From contig NZ_CP088261.1 of assembly GCF_021117345.1 (NCBI RefSeq), positions 310,001 through 374,000 on the forward strand: DNA of 64,000 nt. Reading direction: 5' to 3'. The translations under genes and the position numbers were made by a program. Below are positions 32,182 to 41,136 of this stretch, in pieces. Below the pieces are notes generated by a model that was given only the letters and a program-made list of their open reading frames with translations, had not been told where the DNA came from and made no database searches. Source of the DNA: Microbacterium sp. cx-55. Lineage in GTDB: Bacteria > Actinomycetota > Actinomycetes > Actinomycetales > Microbacteriaceae. Within the stretch, counting starts at the first letter, position 1. Each line of letters opens with the position of its first letter.

Positions 32182-33396
32182 ATGTCATCGTCGACACTCG
32201 CTCCCGCCGTCGCGTCCCGCTCCGTCCCGGTGCGGGAGATCGGCATCATCATGAACGGCGTCTCCGGGCGCATGGGGTACCGCCAGCACCTCGTGCGATC
32301 GATCCTGGCGATCCGAGACCAGGGCGGCATCGAGCTCGCCGACGGCACGCGGGTGACGGTCGTGCCTCTCCTGGTCGGGCGCAGCGAGGCGAAGCTCGCC
32401 GAGCTCGCCGCACGCCACGGAATCGCCGACTACACCACCGACCTCGACGCCGCACTCGCCGACCCGCGGTGGGAGATCTACGCCGACTTCCTCGTCACGA
32501 AGGCGCGCTCCGCGGCGCTCCGGAAGGCGATCGCCGCCGGTAAGACCATCTACACCGAGAAGCCGACCGCAGAGTCGGTCGACGACGCTCTCGACCTGGC
32601 GCGACTCGCGGCGGATGCCGGGATCCGAACCGGCGTCGTGCACGACAAGCTCTACCTCCCCGGGCTTCAGAAGCTCAAGCGACTCATCGACTCCGGCTTC
32701 TTCGGCCGTATCCTCTCCGTCCGCGGCGAGTTCGGGTACTGGGTGTTCGAGGGGGACTGGCAGCGCGCGCAGCGGCCGAGCTGGAACTACCGCGCCGAGG
32801 ACGGCGGCGGCATCATCGTCGACATGTTCCCGCACTGGAATTACGTGCTGGAGAACCTCTTCGGTCGGGTGACCTCGGTCTACGCGCAGGCCGCCGTGCA
32901 CATCGGCGAGCGGTGGGATGAGAACGGGAATCCGTACGCCGCGACGGCGGAGGACGCCGCCTACGGCATCTTCGAACTCGAAGGAGGCATCGTCGCGCAG
33001 ATCAACTCGTCGTGGACGGTGCGGGTGAACCGCGACGAGCTGGTCGAGTTCCACGTCGACGGGACGCACGGATCGGCGGTGGTCGGGTTGTTCGGCGCGA
33101 AGATCCAGCACCGCACCGCCACCCCCAAGCCGGTGTGGAACCCCGACCTCGAAGACGATCACGACTACGACGCCGACTGGCAGAACGTTCCCGTGAACGA
33201 CGTGTTCCAGAACGGCTTCCGGCAGCAGTGGGAGGAGTTCCTCGCGTCGTACGTGTCGAACACCCCCTACGCGTTCGACCTGCTGGCCGGAGCGCGGGGC
33301 GTACAGCTCGCCGAAGCGGGTCTGCGCTCGAGTCGCGAGGGTCGGCGGATCGAGCTGCCGACGCTCGCCCTCGACAGGCAGCGCGGCGAGCGATGA
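32182..33396 (+). CDS. Gfo/Idh/MocA-family oxidoreductase
   Basis: A 404-residue sugar oxidoreductase. The N-terminal Rossmann part starts EIGIIMNGVSGRMGYRQHL, an unusual glycine pattern for NAD(P) binding. The family EKP motif appears as IYTEKPTAES (catalytic-site Lys about 125). The C-terminal alpha/beta domain contains HDKLYLPGLQKLKRL, WNYRAEDGGGIIVDMFPHWNY (with the active-site Asp and His) and a substrate-binding sheet. Such enzymes oxidise or reduce a sugar hydroxyl using NAD(P). GAAGGA precedes the ATG at 32182. It is the first gene of a five-gene overlapping operon. Confidence 0.88.
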   Translation: MSSSTLAPAVASRSVPVREIGIIMNGVSGRMGYRQHLVRSILAIRDQGGIELADGTRVTVVPLLVGRSEAKLAELAARHGIADYTTDLDAALADPRWEIYADFLVTKARSAALRKAIAAGKTIYTEKPTAESVDDALDLARLAADAGIRTGVVHDKLYLPGLQKLKRLIDSGFFGRILSVRGEFGYWVFEGDWQRAQRPSWNYRAEDGGGIIVDMFPHWNYVLENLFGRVTSVYAQAAVHIGERWDENGNPYAATAEDAAYGIFELEGGIVAQINSSWTVRVNRDELVEFHVDGTHGSAVVGLFGAKIQHRTATPKPVWNPDLEDDHDYDADWQNVPVNDVFQNGFRQQWEEFLASYVSNTPYAFDLLAGARGVQLAEAGLRSSREGRRIELPTLALDRQRGER

Positions 33397-34592
33397 CGCT
33401 CACGCTCCTCTGTGCTGACGGCGCCCTCGTGCGGCAGAACCTCAATGAACCGCCGCCGTACACCCGCCCCTCCGGCGTGCTTCGAAGTCGCGTCGTGTAC
33501 GCCGCCGCGCACGTCGTACCGCTCCGCCACGGCGACAACACGCCCGGTCGGCCGGCGCAGATCGACTGGGACGCGACCCTCGGGTTCCGGCGGATGATCT
33601 ACTCCTGGGGCCTCGGGGTCGCGGACGCGATGGACACCGCACAGCGCAACATGGGGCTCGACGCGGTCGCGACGCGCGAACTGATCGCCCGCTCGGCGCA
33701 GGTGGCGCGCGAAGAGGGCGGCTCGGTCGTGGTCGGGGTGAACACCGACCACGTCGAGAGCGAGCACATTCCGTTGCGCGAGGTCGCAGACGCCTACCGG
33801 TACCAGCTCCACTTCGCCGAAGAGCAGGGCGCAGCCCCGGTGCTGATGGCCTCACGGCATCTGGCGCGTGCCGCGGAATCACCCGACGACTACCGCCGGG
33901 TGTACCGCGACGTCCTGCGCGCGGCGTCCGGCCCGGTCGTGCTGCACTGGCTCGGGACCGCCTTCGACCCGTCGCTGGCGGGCTACTTCGGCGCGGACGA
34001 CTGGCGGTCCGCATCCGACGTCCTGAGACAGGTCATCGAGGAGAACGCCGACCGCATTGCGGGGGTGAAGATGAGTCTGCTGGACGCCGCCGCCGAGGTC
34101 TCCGTGCGGGAGCGGCTGCCCGACGGCGTGCGCATGTTCACCGGCGACGACTTCCACTACGTCGGGCTGATCGGCGGCGCCGACGTGCCGGGCGCCCCGC
34201 AGCCGGCGCGCGACCCGGGCGCATCGCGCCAGCATTCCGATGCCCTGCTGGGAGCCTTCGCGGCCATCACGCCCATCGCTTCGGCCGCGATCCAGGCGTT
34301 GGATGCGGGCGACCCCGACCGGTACCTCGCGCTGCTCGCCCCGACGGAGCAGCTCAGCCGTCAGGTGTTCGCCGCGCCGACCGCGTTCTACAAGACGGGC
34401 GTCGCGTTCCTCGCCTGGCTCAACGGTCACCAGCCCGCGTTCCAGATGGTCGCCGGGCTGCACTCGGCACGGAGCCTTCCGCACCTGTCGCGCATCGTGG
34501 AGCTCGCGAACGCCGCGCACGCGCTCGAACAGCCCGAGCTCGCGGTGAGTCGCTGGCACGGCCTGCTCGCGCTGAACGGAGTGGACGCATGA
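33393..34592 (+). CDS. DUF993 dihydrodipicolinate synthase-like aldolase
   Basis: A 399-residue protein of the DUF993 group, related to the DHDPS/N-acetylneuraminate lyase TIM barrels. The segment RIAGVKMSLLDAAAE (about 222-236) fits the Schiff-base lysine strand (Lys about 226), and VRMFTGDDFHYVGLIGGAD fits the next strand. Members of the superfamily make or break C-C bonds of 2-keto acids through a lysine imine, so a retro-aldol step on an oxidised sugar is plausible, but no reaction is established for DUF993 as far as I know. It overlaps the genes on both sides by 4 bp. Confidence 0.85.
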   Translation: MTLTLLCADGALVRQNLNEPPPYTRPSGVLRSRVVYAAAHVVPLRHGDNTPGRPAQIDWDATLGFRRMIYSWGLGVADAMDTAQRNMGLDAVATRELIARSAQVAREEGGSVVVGVNTDHVESEHIPLREVADAYRYQLHFAEEQGAAPVLMASRHLARAAESPDDYRRVYRDVLRAASGPVVLHWLGTAFDPSLAGYFGADDWRSASDVLRQVIEENADRIAGVKMSLLDAAAEVSVRERLPDGVRMFTGDDFHYVGLIGGADVPGAPQPARDPGASRQHSDALLGAFAAITPIASAAIQALDAGDPDRYLALLAPTEQLSRQVFAAPTAFYKTGVAFLAWLNGHQPAFQMVAGLHSARSLPHLSRIVELANAAHALEQPELAVSRWHGLLALNGVDA

Positions 34593-35473
34593 CCGTCGAC
34601 CCGCGACTGTCGATCAACCAGGCGACGATCCGTCACGCCGACCTCGCCACGGCGCTCCGCGTGACGACCGACGCCGGGATCGGCGCCATCGGGCTCTGGC
34701 GCGAGCCCGTGCAGGAGGTGGGTCTCCGGACCGCCGCCGCGATGCTCGCCGACTCCGGACTCCGGTTCAGCACGCACTGCCGTGCCGGCTTCTTCACGAT
34801 GCCGGAGGGCCCGGAGCGACGCGCGTCGCTCGCCGACAACCTCGTCGCGATCGAGGAGGCCGCGACCCTGGCGGCGGCCGGGGCCGCCGGGTCGACGCCG
34901 GTCCTGGTGCTCGTCGCGGGCGGGATCCCCGCGGGGTCCCGGGATCTCGCGGGGGCCCGCGAACGCGTTCGCGATGCGGTCGGTGAGCTCGCGCCGCACG
35001 CCGAGGCCGCCGGGGTGACCCTCGCGCTCGAGCCGCTGCATCCGATGTTCGCCTCCGACCGCTGCGTCGTGTCGACGCTCGGGCAGGCGCTCGACCTCGC
35101 GGCCGACTTCGCCCCCGAGGTCGTCGGCGTCACCGTCGACACGTTCCACATCTTCTGGGACCCGGACGTGCTCGCCTCGATCGCCCGCGCCGGTCGCGAG
35201 CGGCGCATCGCGACCTTCCAGGTCTGCGATTGGAAGACGCCGCTGCCCGCCGATGTGCTGCTCAGCCGCCACTATCCGGGTGACGGCGTGATCGACTTCG
35301 CCGCACTCACCCGTGCCGTGGCGGCGACGGGATACGACCGCGACATCGAGGTCGAGCTCTTCCACGCCGACATCTGGGCGGATGCGCCCGCCACAGTGGC
35401 CCGGCGCGTGGCCGAGAGCTTCGGCGCCGTGATCTCACCGAACCTGCGCCCGCCCGTAGACTCGCGGGCGTGA
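34589..35473 (+). CDS. Xylose isomerase-like TIM-barrel sugar isomerase/epimerase
   Basis: A 294-residue AP-endonuclease-2/xylose isomerase-like barrel. Candidate metal ligands are Glu in ALEPLHP (about 147), Asp and His in VTVDTFHIFWDPD (about 180-185), and Glu in DIEVELFHAD (about 255). Relatives isomerise or epimerise ketoses or eliminate from 3-keto-glycosides. With the Gfo/Idh partner this enzyme could act on a keto-sugar intermediate. It overlaps the DUF993 gene by 4 bp and the LacI gene at its end. Confidence 0.87.
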   Translation: MTVDPRLSINQATIRHADLATALRVTTDAGIGAIGLWREPVQEVGLRTAAAMLADSGLRFSTHCRAGFFTMPEGPERRASLADNLVAIEEAATLAAAGAAGSTPVLVLVAGGIPAGSRDLAGARERVRDAVGELAPHAEAAGVTLALEPLHPMFASDRCVVSTLGQALDLAADFAPEVVGVTVDTFHIFWDPDVLASIARAGRERRIATFQVCDWKTPLPADVLLSRHYPGDGVIDFAALTRAVAATGYDRDIEVELFHADIWADAPATVARRVAESFGAVISPNLRPPVDSRA

Positions 35474-36495
35474 ACGGCCCGCATCCGGCTCGACGAGCTC
35501 CGACGCTCGACGATGTCGCCCGCCGGGCGGGCGTATCGCTGGCGACCGCCTCGCGCGCGCTGAACGGTTCGACGCGGATCGTCGCGGACTCGTACCGGGA
35601 CCGCGTGCTGGCCGCCGCGCACGAGTTGGGCTACGCGCCCAATCTTCTGGCCCAGGCGACCGCGCGGGGTTCTGCCCGCATCGTCTCGCTCGTCGTGGCC
35701 GACATCGCCGACCCGTACTTCGGTCAGATCGCCGCCGGGGTGACCGCGGCGGCTGCAGCCGAGGGGCTGCACGTCATGGTGGCCGTCGCCGGGCGAGACC
35801 CGCGGCAGGAGGAGGACCTTCTGCACGTGCTCCGCGGTCAGCGCCCTCGCGCCGTCATCCTCGCGGGGTCGCGGTTCGGATCGGAACCCGCACCGGGCCT
35901 GCGGCGCGAGGTCGAGGCGCTCACGGACGCCGGGTGCACGGTCGTGGCACTCGGGTCGGGCGATGTCGGGATGCGGGCGCTGCCCGTCGCGAACGAGGAG
36001 GGCGCGCGGCTGCTCGCGCGTGCGCTGCGTGCGCGGGGCTACGACCGCGCCGTCGTTCTCGGCGCCGCCGAGGGCCTGCGCACCTCCGATGACCGGGTGC
36101 GCGGCTTCGCGGCGGGATTCGTGCCGGGCGGCGGCGAGATCGACCTGCACCGCGGCGGGTTCACCCGTGACGACGGCGAGCGGATGATGCGCGCCGTGCT
36201 GGAGAGCGATCCGGCGCCCGGCACCGTCGTGTTCGGCGCCAACGACGTCGTCGCGATCGGTGCTGCGGCGGCCATCCGGGCGGCGGCCCGCGAGGTGGGG
36301 GCCGACCTGGGCGTCGCGGGTTTCGATGACATCCCAATGGCTCGCGACGTCACGCCGGGACTGACCACCGTCCGCATCCCGCTCGAAGACATCGGCGCGG
36401 CCGCGCTGCGCCTCGCCCTCGCGGAGGATTCGGCGCCGCCGTCGGCGGCTCCCGCCGAGGTCGTCCTGCGGGGCAGCACTCCGGACCGGCGATGA
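35470..36495 (+). CDS. LacI-family transcriptional regulator
   Basis: A 341-residue LacI-type repressor starting at a GTG that overlaps the isomerase gene by 4 bp. The HTH and hinge read TLDDVARRAGVSLATASRAL (about 12-31), followed by the PBP1-type sensor domain (SLVVADIADPYFGQIAAGV, about 77-95; GVAGFDDIPMARDVTPGLTT near the end). It is encoded inside the operon it probably controls: two LacI-type boxes lie just upstream of the first gene at 32118-32156. The inducer is likely a sugar or sugar acid of the pathway. Confidence 0.94.
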   Translation: MNGPHPARRAPTLDDVARRAGVSLATASRALNGSTRIVADSYRDRVLAAAHELGYAPNLLAQATARGSARIVSLVVADIADPYFGQIAAGVTAAAAAEGLHVMVAVAGRDPRQEEDLLHVLRGQRPRAVILAGSRFGSEPAPGLRREVEALTDAGCTVVALGSGDVGMRALPVANEEGARLLARALRARGYDRAVVLGAAEGLRTSDDRVRGFAAGFVPGGGEIDLHRGGFTRDDGERMMRAVLESDPAPGTVVFGANDVVAIGAAAAIRAAAREVGADLGVAGFDDIPMARDVTPGLTTVRIPLEDIGAAALRLALAEDSAPPSAAPAEVVLRGSTPDRR

Positions 36496-37613
36496 TGCGG
36501 GTCGTCTTCGCCCCCGACAGCTTCAAGGGCTCGGTCTCGGCGGCGGCCGCCGCTCGTGCCCTCGCCGCCGGATGGCGGCAGGTCGATCCGGATGTCGACG
36601 CGGTGCTCCGGCCGATGGCGGATGGCGGCGAGGGCACCGCCGCGGCGTTCCTCGACGCGGTTCCCGGTGCGCGGCGCATCCCCGTCGTCGTGCCGGCTCC
36701 GGCTCCCGGTCTGCGGCCGGTGTCGACCTCGTGGGTGCTTCTGCCGCCGGACCCCGCGGCGCCCGGGGGGACGGCCGTCGTCGATCTCGCGTCGACGGCG
36801 GGGATCGAGCTCTTCGGTCGCGATCTCGACCCCTGGTCGGCGTCGTCGTTCGGGTTCGGGGTCGCGATCGCCGCGGCCCTCGATCACGGGGTGTCCCGGC
36901 TCGTGCTCGGCATCGGGTCGAGCGCGTCGACGGATGGCGGCGCCGGGGTGCTGGCCGCGCTCGGCGCGCGGATCGATGTGGGAACGGCCGACGCGGACTC
37001 TCCCGGCACCCGCGGTGCCGCGGGCCTGGGCGCGATCCGGGCGATCGACCTGACACCGGTGCGTGCCGCGCCGCCCGGTGGCGTCGTCGTGCTGACGGAC
37101 GTGACGCATCCGCTGCTCGGCGAACGCGGCGCCGCGCACGTCTTCGGGCCGCAGAAGGGGTTCGCGCCTCAGGACCTGCCGGCCGTCGACGATGCGCTGC
37201 GGCGGTACGCGGCCCTGTTCGACCTCGATCCGCGAGCCCCGGGTGCGGGCGCCGCCGGGGGAGTGGGATTCGCTCTCGCGGCGTGGGGCGCGGAGCTCGT
37301 GCCGGGGGCGGCGGCGGTCGCCGACCTGATCGGCGTGGACGCGGCCGCTGCCTCTGCCGCATGGGTCGTCACGGGCGAGGGATCGTTCGATGCGCAGTCG
37401 GCCGCGGGGAAGGTGCCCGCGCTCATCGCCGCCCGGTCGGCGTCACCGGTCGCGCTCGTCGCCGGCCGGATCACTGCGGATGCCGACACATCGGCGTTCG
37501 CGGCGACGCTCTCGCTGAGCGCGATCGCGGGAAGCGCGGAGGAGGCCATGCGTCGCCCGGAGCACTGGCTGGCAGAGGCCGGGCGTCGTCTCGCACGTGC
37601 TGCGGTTCGGTAG
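36492..37613 (+). CDS. Glycerate kinase
   Basis: A 373-residue GarK/GlxK-family (type I) glycerate kinase. FAPDSFKGSVSA (about 5-16), MADGGEGTAAA (about 42-52), GIGSSASTDGGAGVLAALGA (about 140-159) and VVTGEGSFDAQSAAGK (about 293-308) are the four signature regions. It phosphorylates glycerate with ATP, usually to 2-phosphoglycerate, which enters lower glycolysis. It closes the five-gene operon, overlapping the LacI gene by 4 bp. Its presence implies the pathway releases glycerate, or a precursor that a hydroxyacid dehydrogenase can convert to it. Confidence 0.93.
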   Translation: MMRVVFAPDSFKGSVSAAAAARALAAGWRQVDPDVDAVLRPMADGGEGTAAAFLDAVPGARRIPVVVPAPAPGLRPVSTSWVLLPPDPAAPGGTAVVDLASTAGIELFGRDLDPWSASSFGFGVAIAAALDHGVSRLVLGIGSSASTDGGAGVLAALGARIDVGTADADSPGTRGAAGLGAIRAIDLTPVRAAPPGGVVVLTDVTHPLLGERGAAHVFGPQKGFAPQDLPAVDDALRRYAALFDLDPRAPGAGAAGGVGFALAAWGAELVPGAAAVADLIGVDAAAASAAWVVTGEGSFDAQSAAGKVPALIAARSASPVALVAGRITADADTSAFAATLSLSAIAGSAEEAMRRPEHWLAEAGRRLARAAVR

Positions 37614-37671
37614 CCTTCGGTGTGGGGACGCGTCGGTGCGGCGGCCCCTCACCCACCCCGAGGAGAAGTAC

Positions 37672-38565
37672 ATGTCGGTCGGATTGCTCGCCGTTGTCGA
37701 TGACATCCTGACCGCCGCCCTCAAGGCGAGTGCGAAGACCGCGGGTGTCGTGATCGACGATGCCGCGGTGACGCCCCAGTACGTGCAGGGCATCACACCC
37801 GCACGCGAACTGCCGGTCGTCTGGAAGATCGCGCTGGGCAGCCTGGTCAACAAGTTCATCATCATCATCCCGATCGCCCTGCTGCTCACGGCGTTCGCGC
37901 CGTGGGTGCTGCCGTTCCTGCTCATCATCGGCGGCGGGTTCCTCTGCTTCGAGGGCGCCGAGAAGGTGCTCGAGTGGTTCGGGGTGCACCATGCGAAAGA
38001 GGACGACGGCCCGCGGGACGAGAACAAGCTCGTGTTCGGCGCCATCCGGACCGACCTGATTCTCAGCACCGAGATCATGCTGATCGCCCTCGCGAGCCTC
38101 GACGCGGACTTCGGCATCTGGATGACGCTCGGCGCGCTCCTCGTGATCGGTCTCGCGATGACGACCCTCGTCTACGGCGCGGTGGCGCTGCTCGTGAAGA
38201 TCGACGACATCGGCCTCCGGTTCATGAAGAGCCCGTCCCGCCGCGTGCGCCGCGCCGGTGTGCGCGTGGTCGCGTCCATGCCGACCGTTTTCCGCGTGAT
38301 CAGCATCATCGGCACCGTGGCGATGCTCTGGGTCGGCGGGCACCTCGTGATCGAGAACCTCTCCGAGACGTTCTGGCACGGTCCGCACGACGTCGTCCAC
38401 ACCGTGACGCACGCGATCGAGGTGGCCGGCCCGGTCATCGTCTGGATCGTGGAGACCGCGCTCTCGGCCGTCTTCGGTCTCGCGCTCGGTTTGGTGATCG
38501 TCGGGATCATCACCGGCATCACGCGCCTGGTGTCACGACCGAAGTCGGACGCCGCCGCGCACTGA
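37672..38565 (+). CDS. DUF808 family membrane protein
   Basis: A 297-residue protein of the YedI/DUF808 family. It starts MSVGLLAVVDDILTAALKAS, the conserved family N-terminus, which fixes the ATG at 37672 with GAGGAGAAG just upstream. Several membrane helices follow (about residues 60-95, 135-190, 210-235 and 250-285). DDAAVTPQYVQGITPARELP and the KFIIIIPIALLL helix are family-typical. The role is unknown, with a proposed link to transport. It is transcribed separately from the glycerate kinase operon, with about 60 bp between. Confidence 0.88.
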   Translation: MSVGLLAVVDDILTAALKASAKTAGVVIDDAAVTPQYVQGITPARELPVVWKIALGSLVNKFIIIIPIALLLTAFAPWVLPFLLIIGGGFLCFEGAEKVLEWFGVHHAKEDDGPRDENKLVFGAIRTDLILSTEIMLIALASLDADFGIWMTLGALLVIGLAMTTLVYGAVALLVKIDDIGLRFMKSPSRRVRRAGVRVVASMPTVFRVISIIGTVAMLWVGGHLVIENLSETFWHGPHDVVHTVTHAIEVAGPVIVWIVETALSAVFGLALGLVIVGIITGITRLVSRPKSDAAAH

Positions 38566-38581
38566 CCGGGCCGGCATCCGC

Positions 38582-38854
38582 TCATTTCTCCGCGGCGGAA
38601 TACCCCGCATCCCGGAGCGCCCGCCGGATCTTCAGCACCAGGTCTTCGTCGATGTCCTTATGGCGCGGAGGCGACAGATGCAGAACCTGATCGCCGATCG
38701 TGACCTTCACCGTGCCGTTGTGCTCGTCGGTGACGTCGCCGACCTCGCGGAGGAGGGCGACGACGTCGTGCCACTCCAGGTTGTGCGAGGTCGGATGCTG
38801 CTCCAGGTGATAGAGCGTGTTGCGGTGGTTCTCGGTGAGTTCCTCGGCGGACAT
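38582..38854 (-). CDS. Small conserved protein, possibly HicA-fold
   Basis: A 90-residue, His-rich protein. MSAEELTENHRNTLYHLEQH begins an N-terminal helical pair and EWHDVVALLREVG a second helix. Then comes NGTVKVTIGDQVLHLSPPRH, a three-strand pattern, closed by LVLKIRRALRDAGY. The order helix-strands-(P)xH-helix-RRxLRxAG resembles the HicA/dsRBD-like fold, but the sequence match is loose and no HicB partner is present, so toxin function is not claimed. It is convergent with the DUF808 gene. Confidence 0.6.
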   Translation of the reverse strand: MSAEELTENHRNTLYHLEQHPTSHNLEWHDVVALLREVGDVTDEHNGTVKVTIGDQVLHLSPPRHKDIDEDLVLKIRRALRDAGYSAAEK

Positions 38855-39037
38855 GATGCTCCTTTTTCGGGGGTCGTCGGTGTCTCCGGCACCCCTCGGC
38901 GTGCAGCCGAAGCTACCCAGCGAACGCGACTGCGCTCTTCGACGTGCGTCGAGAGATGCGGGCCGGCGCCCGTCTCCAGGCCACGGACGCGTGATTGGTC
39001 TGGGCCCCGCGCGCGAGCGGCACGGCAGACTGCCGGG

Positions 39038-40411
39038 ATGAGCACCCCGGATGACGCCACCGACCGCGCCCACGAACTGGCGGTCCTTCGAGACGCGGAC
39101 GAACGCGCACGCCGCTACATCGCGGGCATCGGCACGCGCCCGGTGTACCCGGATGCGACCGCGATCGCCGGGCTCGACGCGTTCCGCGAGCAGCTCCCGG
39201 AAGAGGGCCACGGTGCGGAGTCCACGATCGACCTGCTCGATCGGGTGGGGTCGGCGGCCGCGGTCGAGACGAACGGTCATCGCTACTACGGCTTCGTGAT
39301 CGGCGCGACGCTGCCGGTCGCGGCCGCCGCAGACCGGCTCGCGCTCGCCTGGGACAACAGCGCCTCCTCGGCGACCGGCAGTCCCGCGCTCGCGGCCATC
39401 GAGGCCGTCGCGGGCGAGTGGATGCTCGACATCCTCGATCTTCCGCGGGAGAGCGCCGTCGGGTTCTCGACCAGCGCGGCGTCCGGAACCGTCGTGGCGC
39501 TCGCCGCCGCGCGGCGAACGGTCCTCGCCCGAGCGGGGTGGGACCTCGATCAGCGCGGACTCCATCAGGCGCCCCAGGTGCGCGTCGTCGCGAGCGAACT
39601 GACCCACGTCGTGGTGAAGAAGGCGCTTCGCGTGCTCGGATTCGGACTCGACTCCGTCACGTTCGCCTCGACCGATGACCTCGGGCGGATCGACCCGGAG
39701 CGGCTGCCGGAGATCGATGCCCGCACCATCCTGATCCTGCAGGCGGGCGAGGTGAACACGGGGGAGTTCGATCCCTTCGACCGGATCATGGATGCGGGCG
39801 GGGATGCGGCGGGCTGGGTGCATGTCGATGGCGCGTTCGGTCTCTGGGCACGCGCGACGGCGCACCGCGAACTGACCGCCGGTGTCGACCGCGCGGACTC
39901 GTGGACGGTCGACGGCCACAAGTGGTTGAACACGCCGTACGACTCGGCCGCGGTCATCGTGCGCGATCGTGAGGCGCTCGTGCACGCGATGCACGCGGGC
40001 GCGGAGTACTCCGCGGCGACCGCCGACGACCAGATGAACCGCACGCTCGAGTTCTCGCGGCGGGCGCGCGGGGTGACGATCTGGGCGGCGCTGCGCGGTC
40101 TCGGCCGGCGTGGTGTGGCCGCCCAGATCGAGCGGTCGGTGGCGCTGGCGCGGCAGGCGGCCGACGGTCTCCGGGCGAGCGGATACACGGTCCTGAACCG
40201 TCCCGTGCTGAATCAGGTGCTGGTGCGGGCGGAGAGCCCGGCCGCGACCGCCCGCATCCTCGCGGCCGCTCAGGCCAGCGGACGCACCTGGTTCGGCGGC
40301 ACCGTCTGGCGGGGCGAACCCGCGTTCCGTATCTCGGTGTCGTCGTGGCGCACCGGCCCCGAAGACATCGCCGACCTCGTCGCGCTCCTCCGGGAGCTCC
40401 GCGAGGAGTGA
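39038..40411 (+). CDS. PLP-dependent decarboxylase/aminotransferase-like protein
   Basis: A 457-residue fold-type I PLP enzyme of the group II decarboxylase branch (glutamate/aromatic amino acid decarboxylase relatives). VGFSTSAASGTVVALAAARR (about 145-165) is the phosphate-binding region and WVHVDGAFGLWARA (about 265) carries the PLP-ring Asp. SWTVDGHKWLNTPYDSA (about 288-304) contains the Schiff-base lysine. The substrate is uncertain: an amino acid decarboxylase, or an aldolase-like activity as in some relatives. It is an isolated gene, convergent with the response regulator at 40453. Confidence 0.85.
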   Translation: MSTPDDATDRAHELAVLRDADERARRYIAGIGTRPVYPDATAIAGLDAFREQLPEEGHGAESTIDLLDRVGSAAAVETNGHRYYGFVIGATLPVAAAADRLALAWDNSASSATGSPALAAIEAVAGEWMLDILDLPRESAVGFSTSAASGTVVALAAARRTVLARAGWDLDQRGLHQAPQVRVVASELTHVVVKKALRVLGFGLDSVTFASTDDLGRIDPERLPEIDARTILILQAGEVNTGEFDPFDRIMDAGGDAAGWVHVDGAFGLWARATAHRELTAGVDRADSWTVDGHKWLNTPYDSAAVIVRDREALVHAMHAGAEYSAATADDQMNRTLEFSRRARGVTIWAALRGLGRRGVAAQIERSVALARQAADGLRASGYTVLNRPVLNQVLVRAESPAATARILAAAQASGRTWFGGTVWRGEPAFRISVSSWRTGPEDIADLVALLRELREE

Positions 40412-40452
40412 GCGAGCGGATGCGGCGCGGTCAACGCGCGCGCATCACCGCA

Positions 40453-41136
40453 TCACCGCATCCAGCGGTACTCGGTCTCGGGCCGTCCGGGGGTGCCGTG
40501 GCGGGCGTCGCGTTCGGCGCGGCCGATGCCGACCAGATGCTCGAGGTATCGGCGCACCGAGACGCGCGACATCCCGAGCCGTTCGGCCGCCTCCCGCGAC
40601 GAGAACGGCCCGCCGTTGCGGAGCGCGGCGGCGACCCGGTCGAGGGTGGGGGCGGAGAGCCCCTTGGGGAGCGCCTCGGCCACGGTCGGTCGAAGCGCGC
40701 CGAAGAGCGCGTCGATCTCCGCCTGCGTGGCGGGCCCGGCGGCATCCGCCATCTTCTGCCGGTAGGCCGCGTACTGCACCATGCGGTCCTGGAATGTCGC
40801 GAAGGTGAACGGCTTGATGAGGTACTGGGCGACCCCGAGGGCCGCCGCCTGCCGCACGACCTCGGCGTCGCGCACGCCCGTGATCGCGATGATGTCGACG
40901 GTGACTCCGCGGGCCCGGATGTGGCGGGCGACGTCGAGGCCGTGCCCGTCGGGCATCGTCATGTCGAGCAGGATGAGGTCGATCGCCTCGGGCCCGCGCG
41001 CGTCGAGCACCGCGGAGACCGCGGCCCGCGCGCCCGCGCATTCGGCGACGACCGCGAAACCGTCGATGCGGGCCACGAAGTTCGCGTGCAGTTCGCGGGT
41101 GAGTCGTTCGTCGTCGACGATCAGCACCCCGATCAC
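40453..41136 (-). CDS. DcuR/CitB-type response regulator
   Basis: A 227-residue regulator. The receiver domain shows VLIVDDERL with acidic residues 8-9, phosphoacceptor Asp58 (LILLDMTMPDGHGL) and the Lys in YLIKPF (about 109). The C-terminal part (about 165-227) is a winged-helix of the CitB/DcuR type with FSSREAAERLGMSRVSVRRY as the DNA-reading HTH. It starts at a GTG overlapping the kinase stop (GTGA at 41133-41136). With the kinase it should control the divergent dctA gene in response to a C4-dicarboxylate or citrate-like ligand. Confidence 0.92.
   Translation of the reverse strand: MIGVLIVDDERLTRELHANFVARIDGFAVVAECAGARAAVSAVLDARGPEAIDLILLDMTMPDGHGLDVARHIRARGVTVDIIAITGVRDAEVVRQAAALGVAQYLIKPFTFATFQDRMVQYAAYRQKMADAAGPATQAEIDALFGALRPTVAEALPKGLSAPTLDRVAAALRNGGPFSSREAAERLGMSRVSVRRYLEHLVGIGRAERDARHGTPGRPETEYRWMR

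Noticed and set aside
38582..38854. HicA toxin of a toxin-antitoxin pair
   Set aside because: The fold resemblance is weak, no HicB antitoxin gene is adjacent, and the flanking genes are unrelated and differently oriented.
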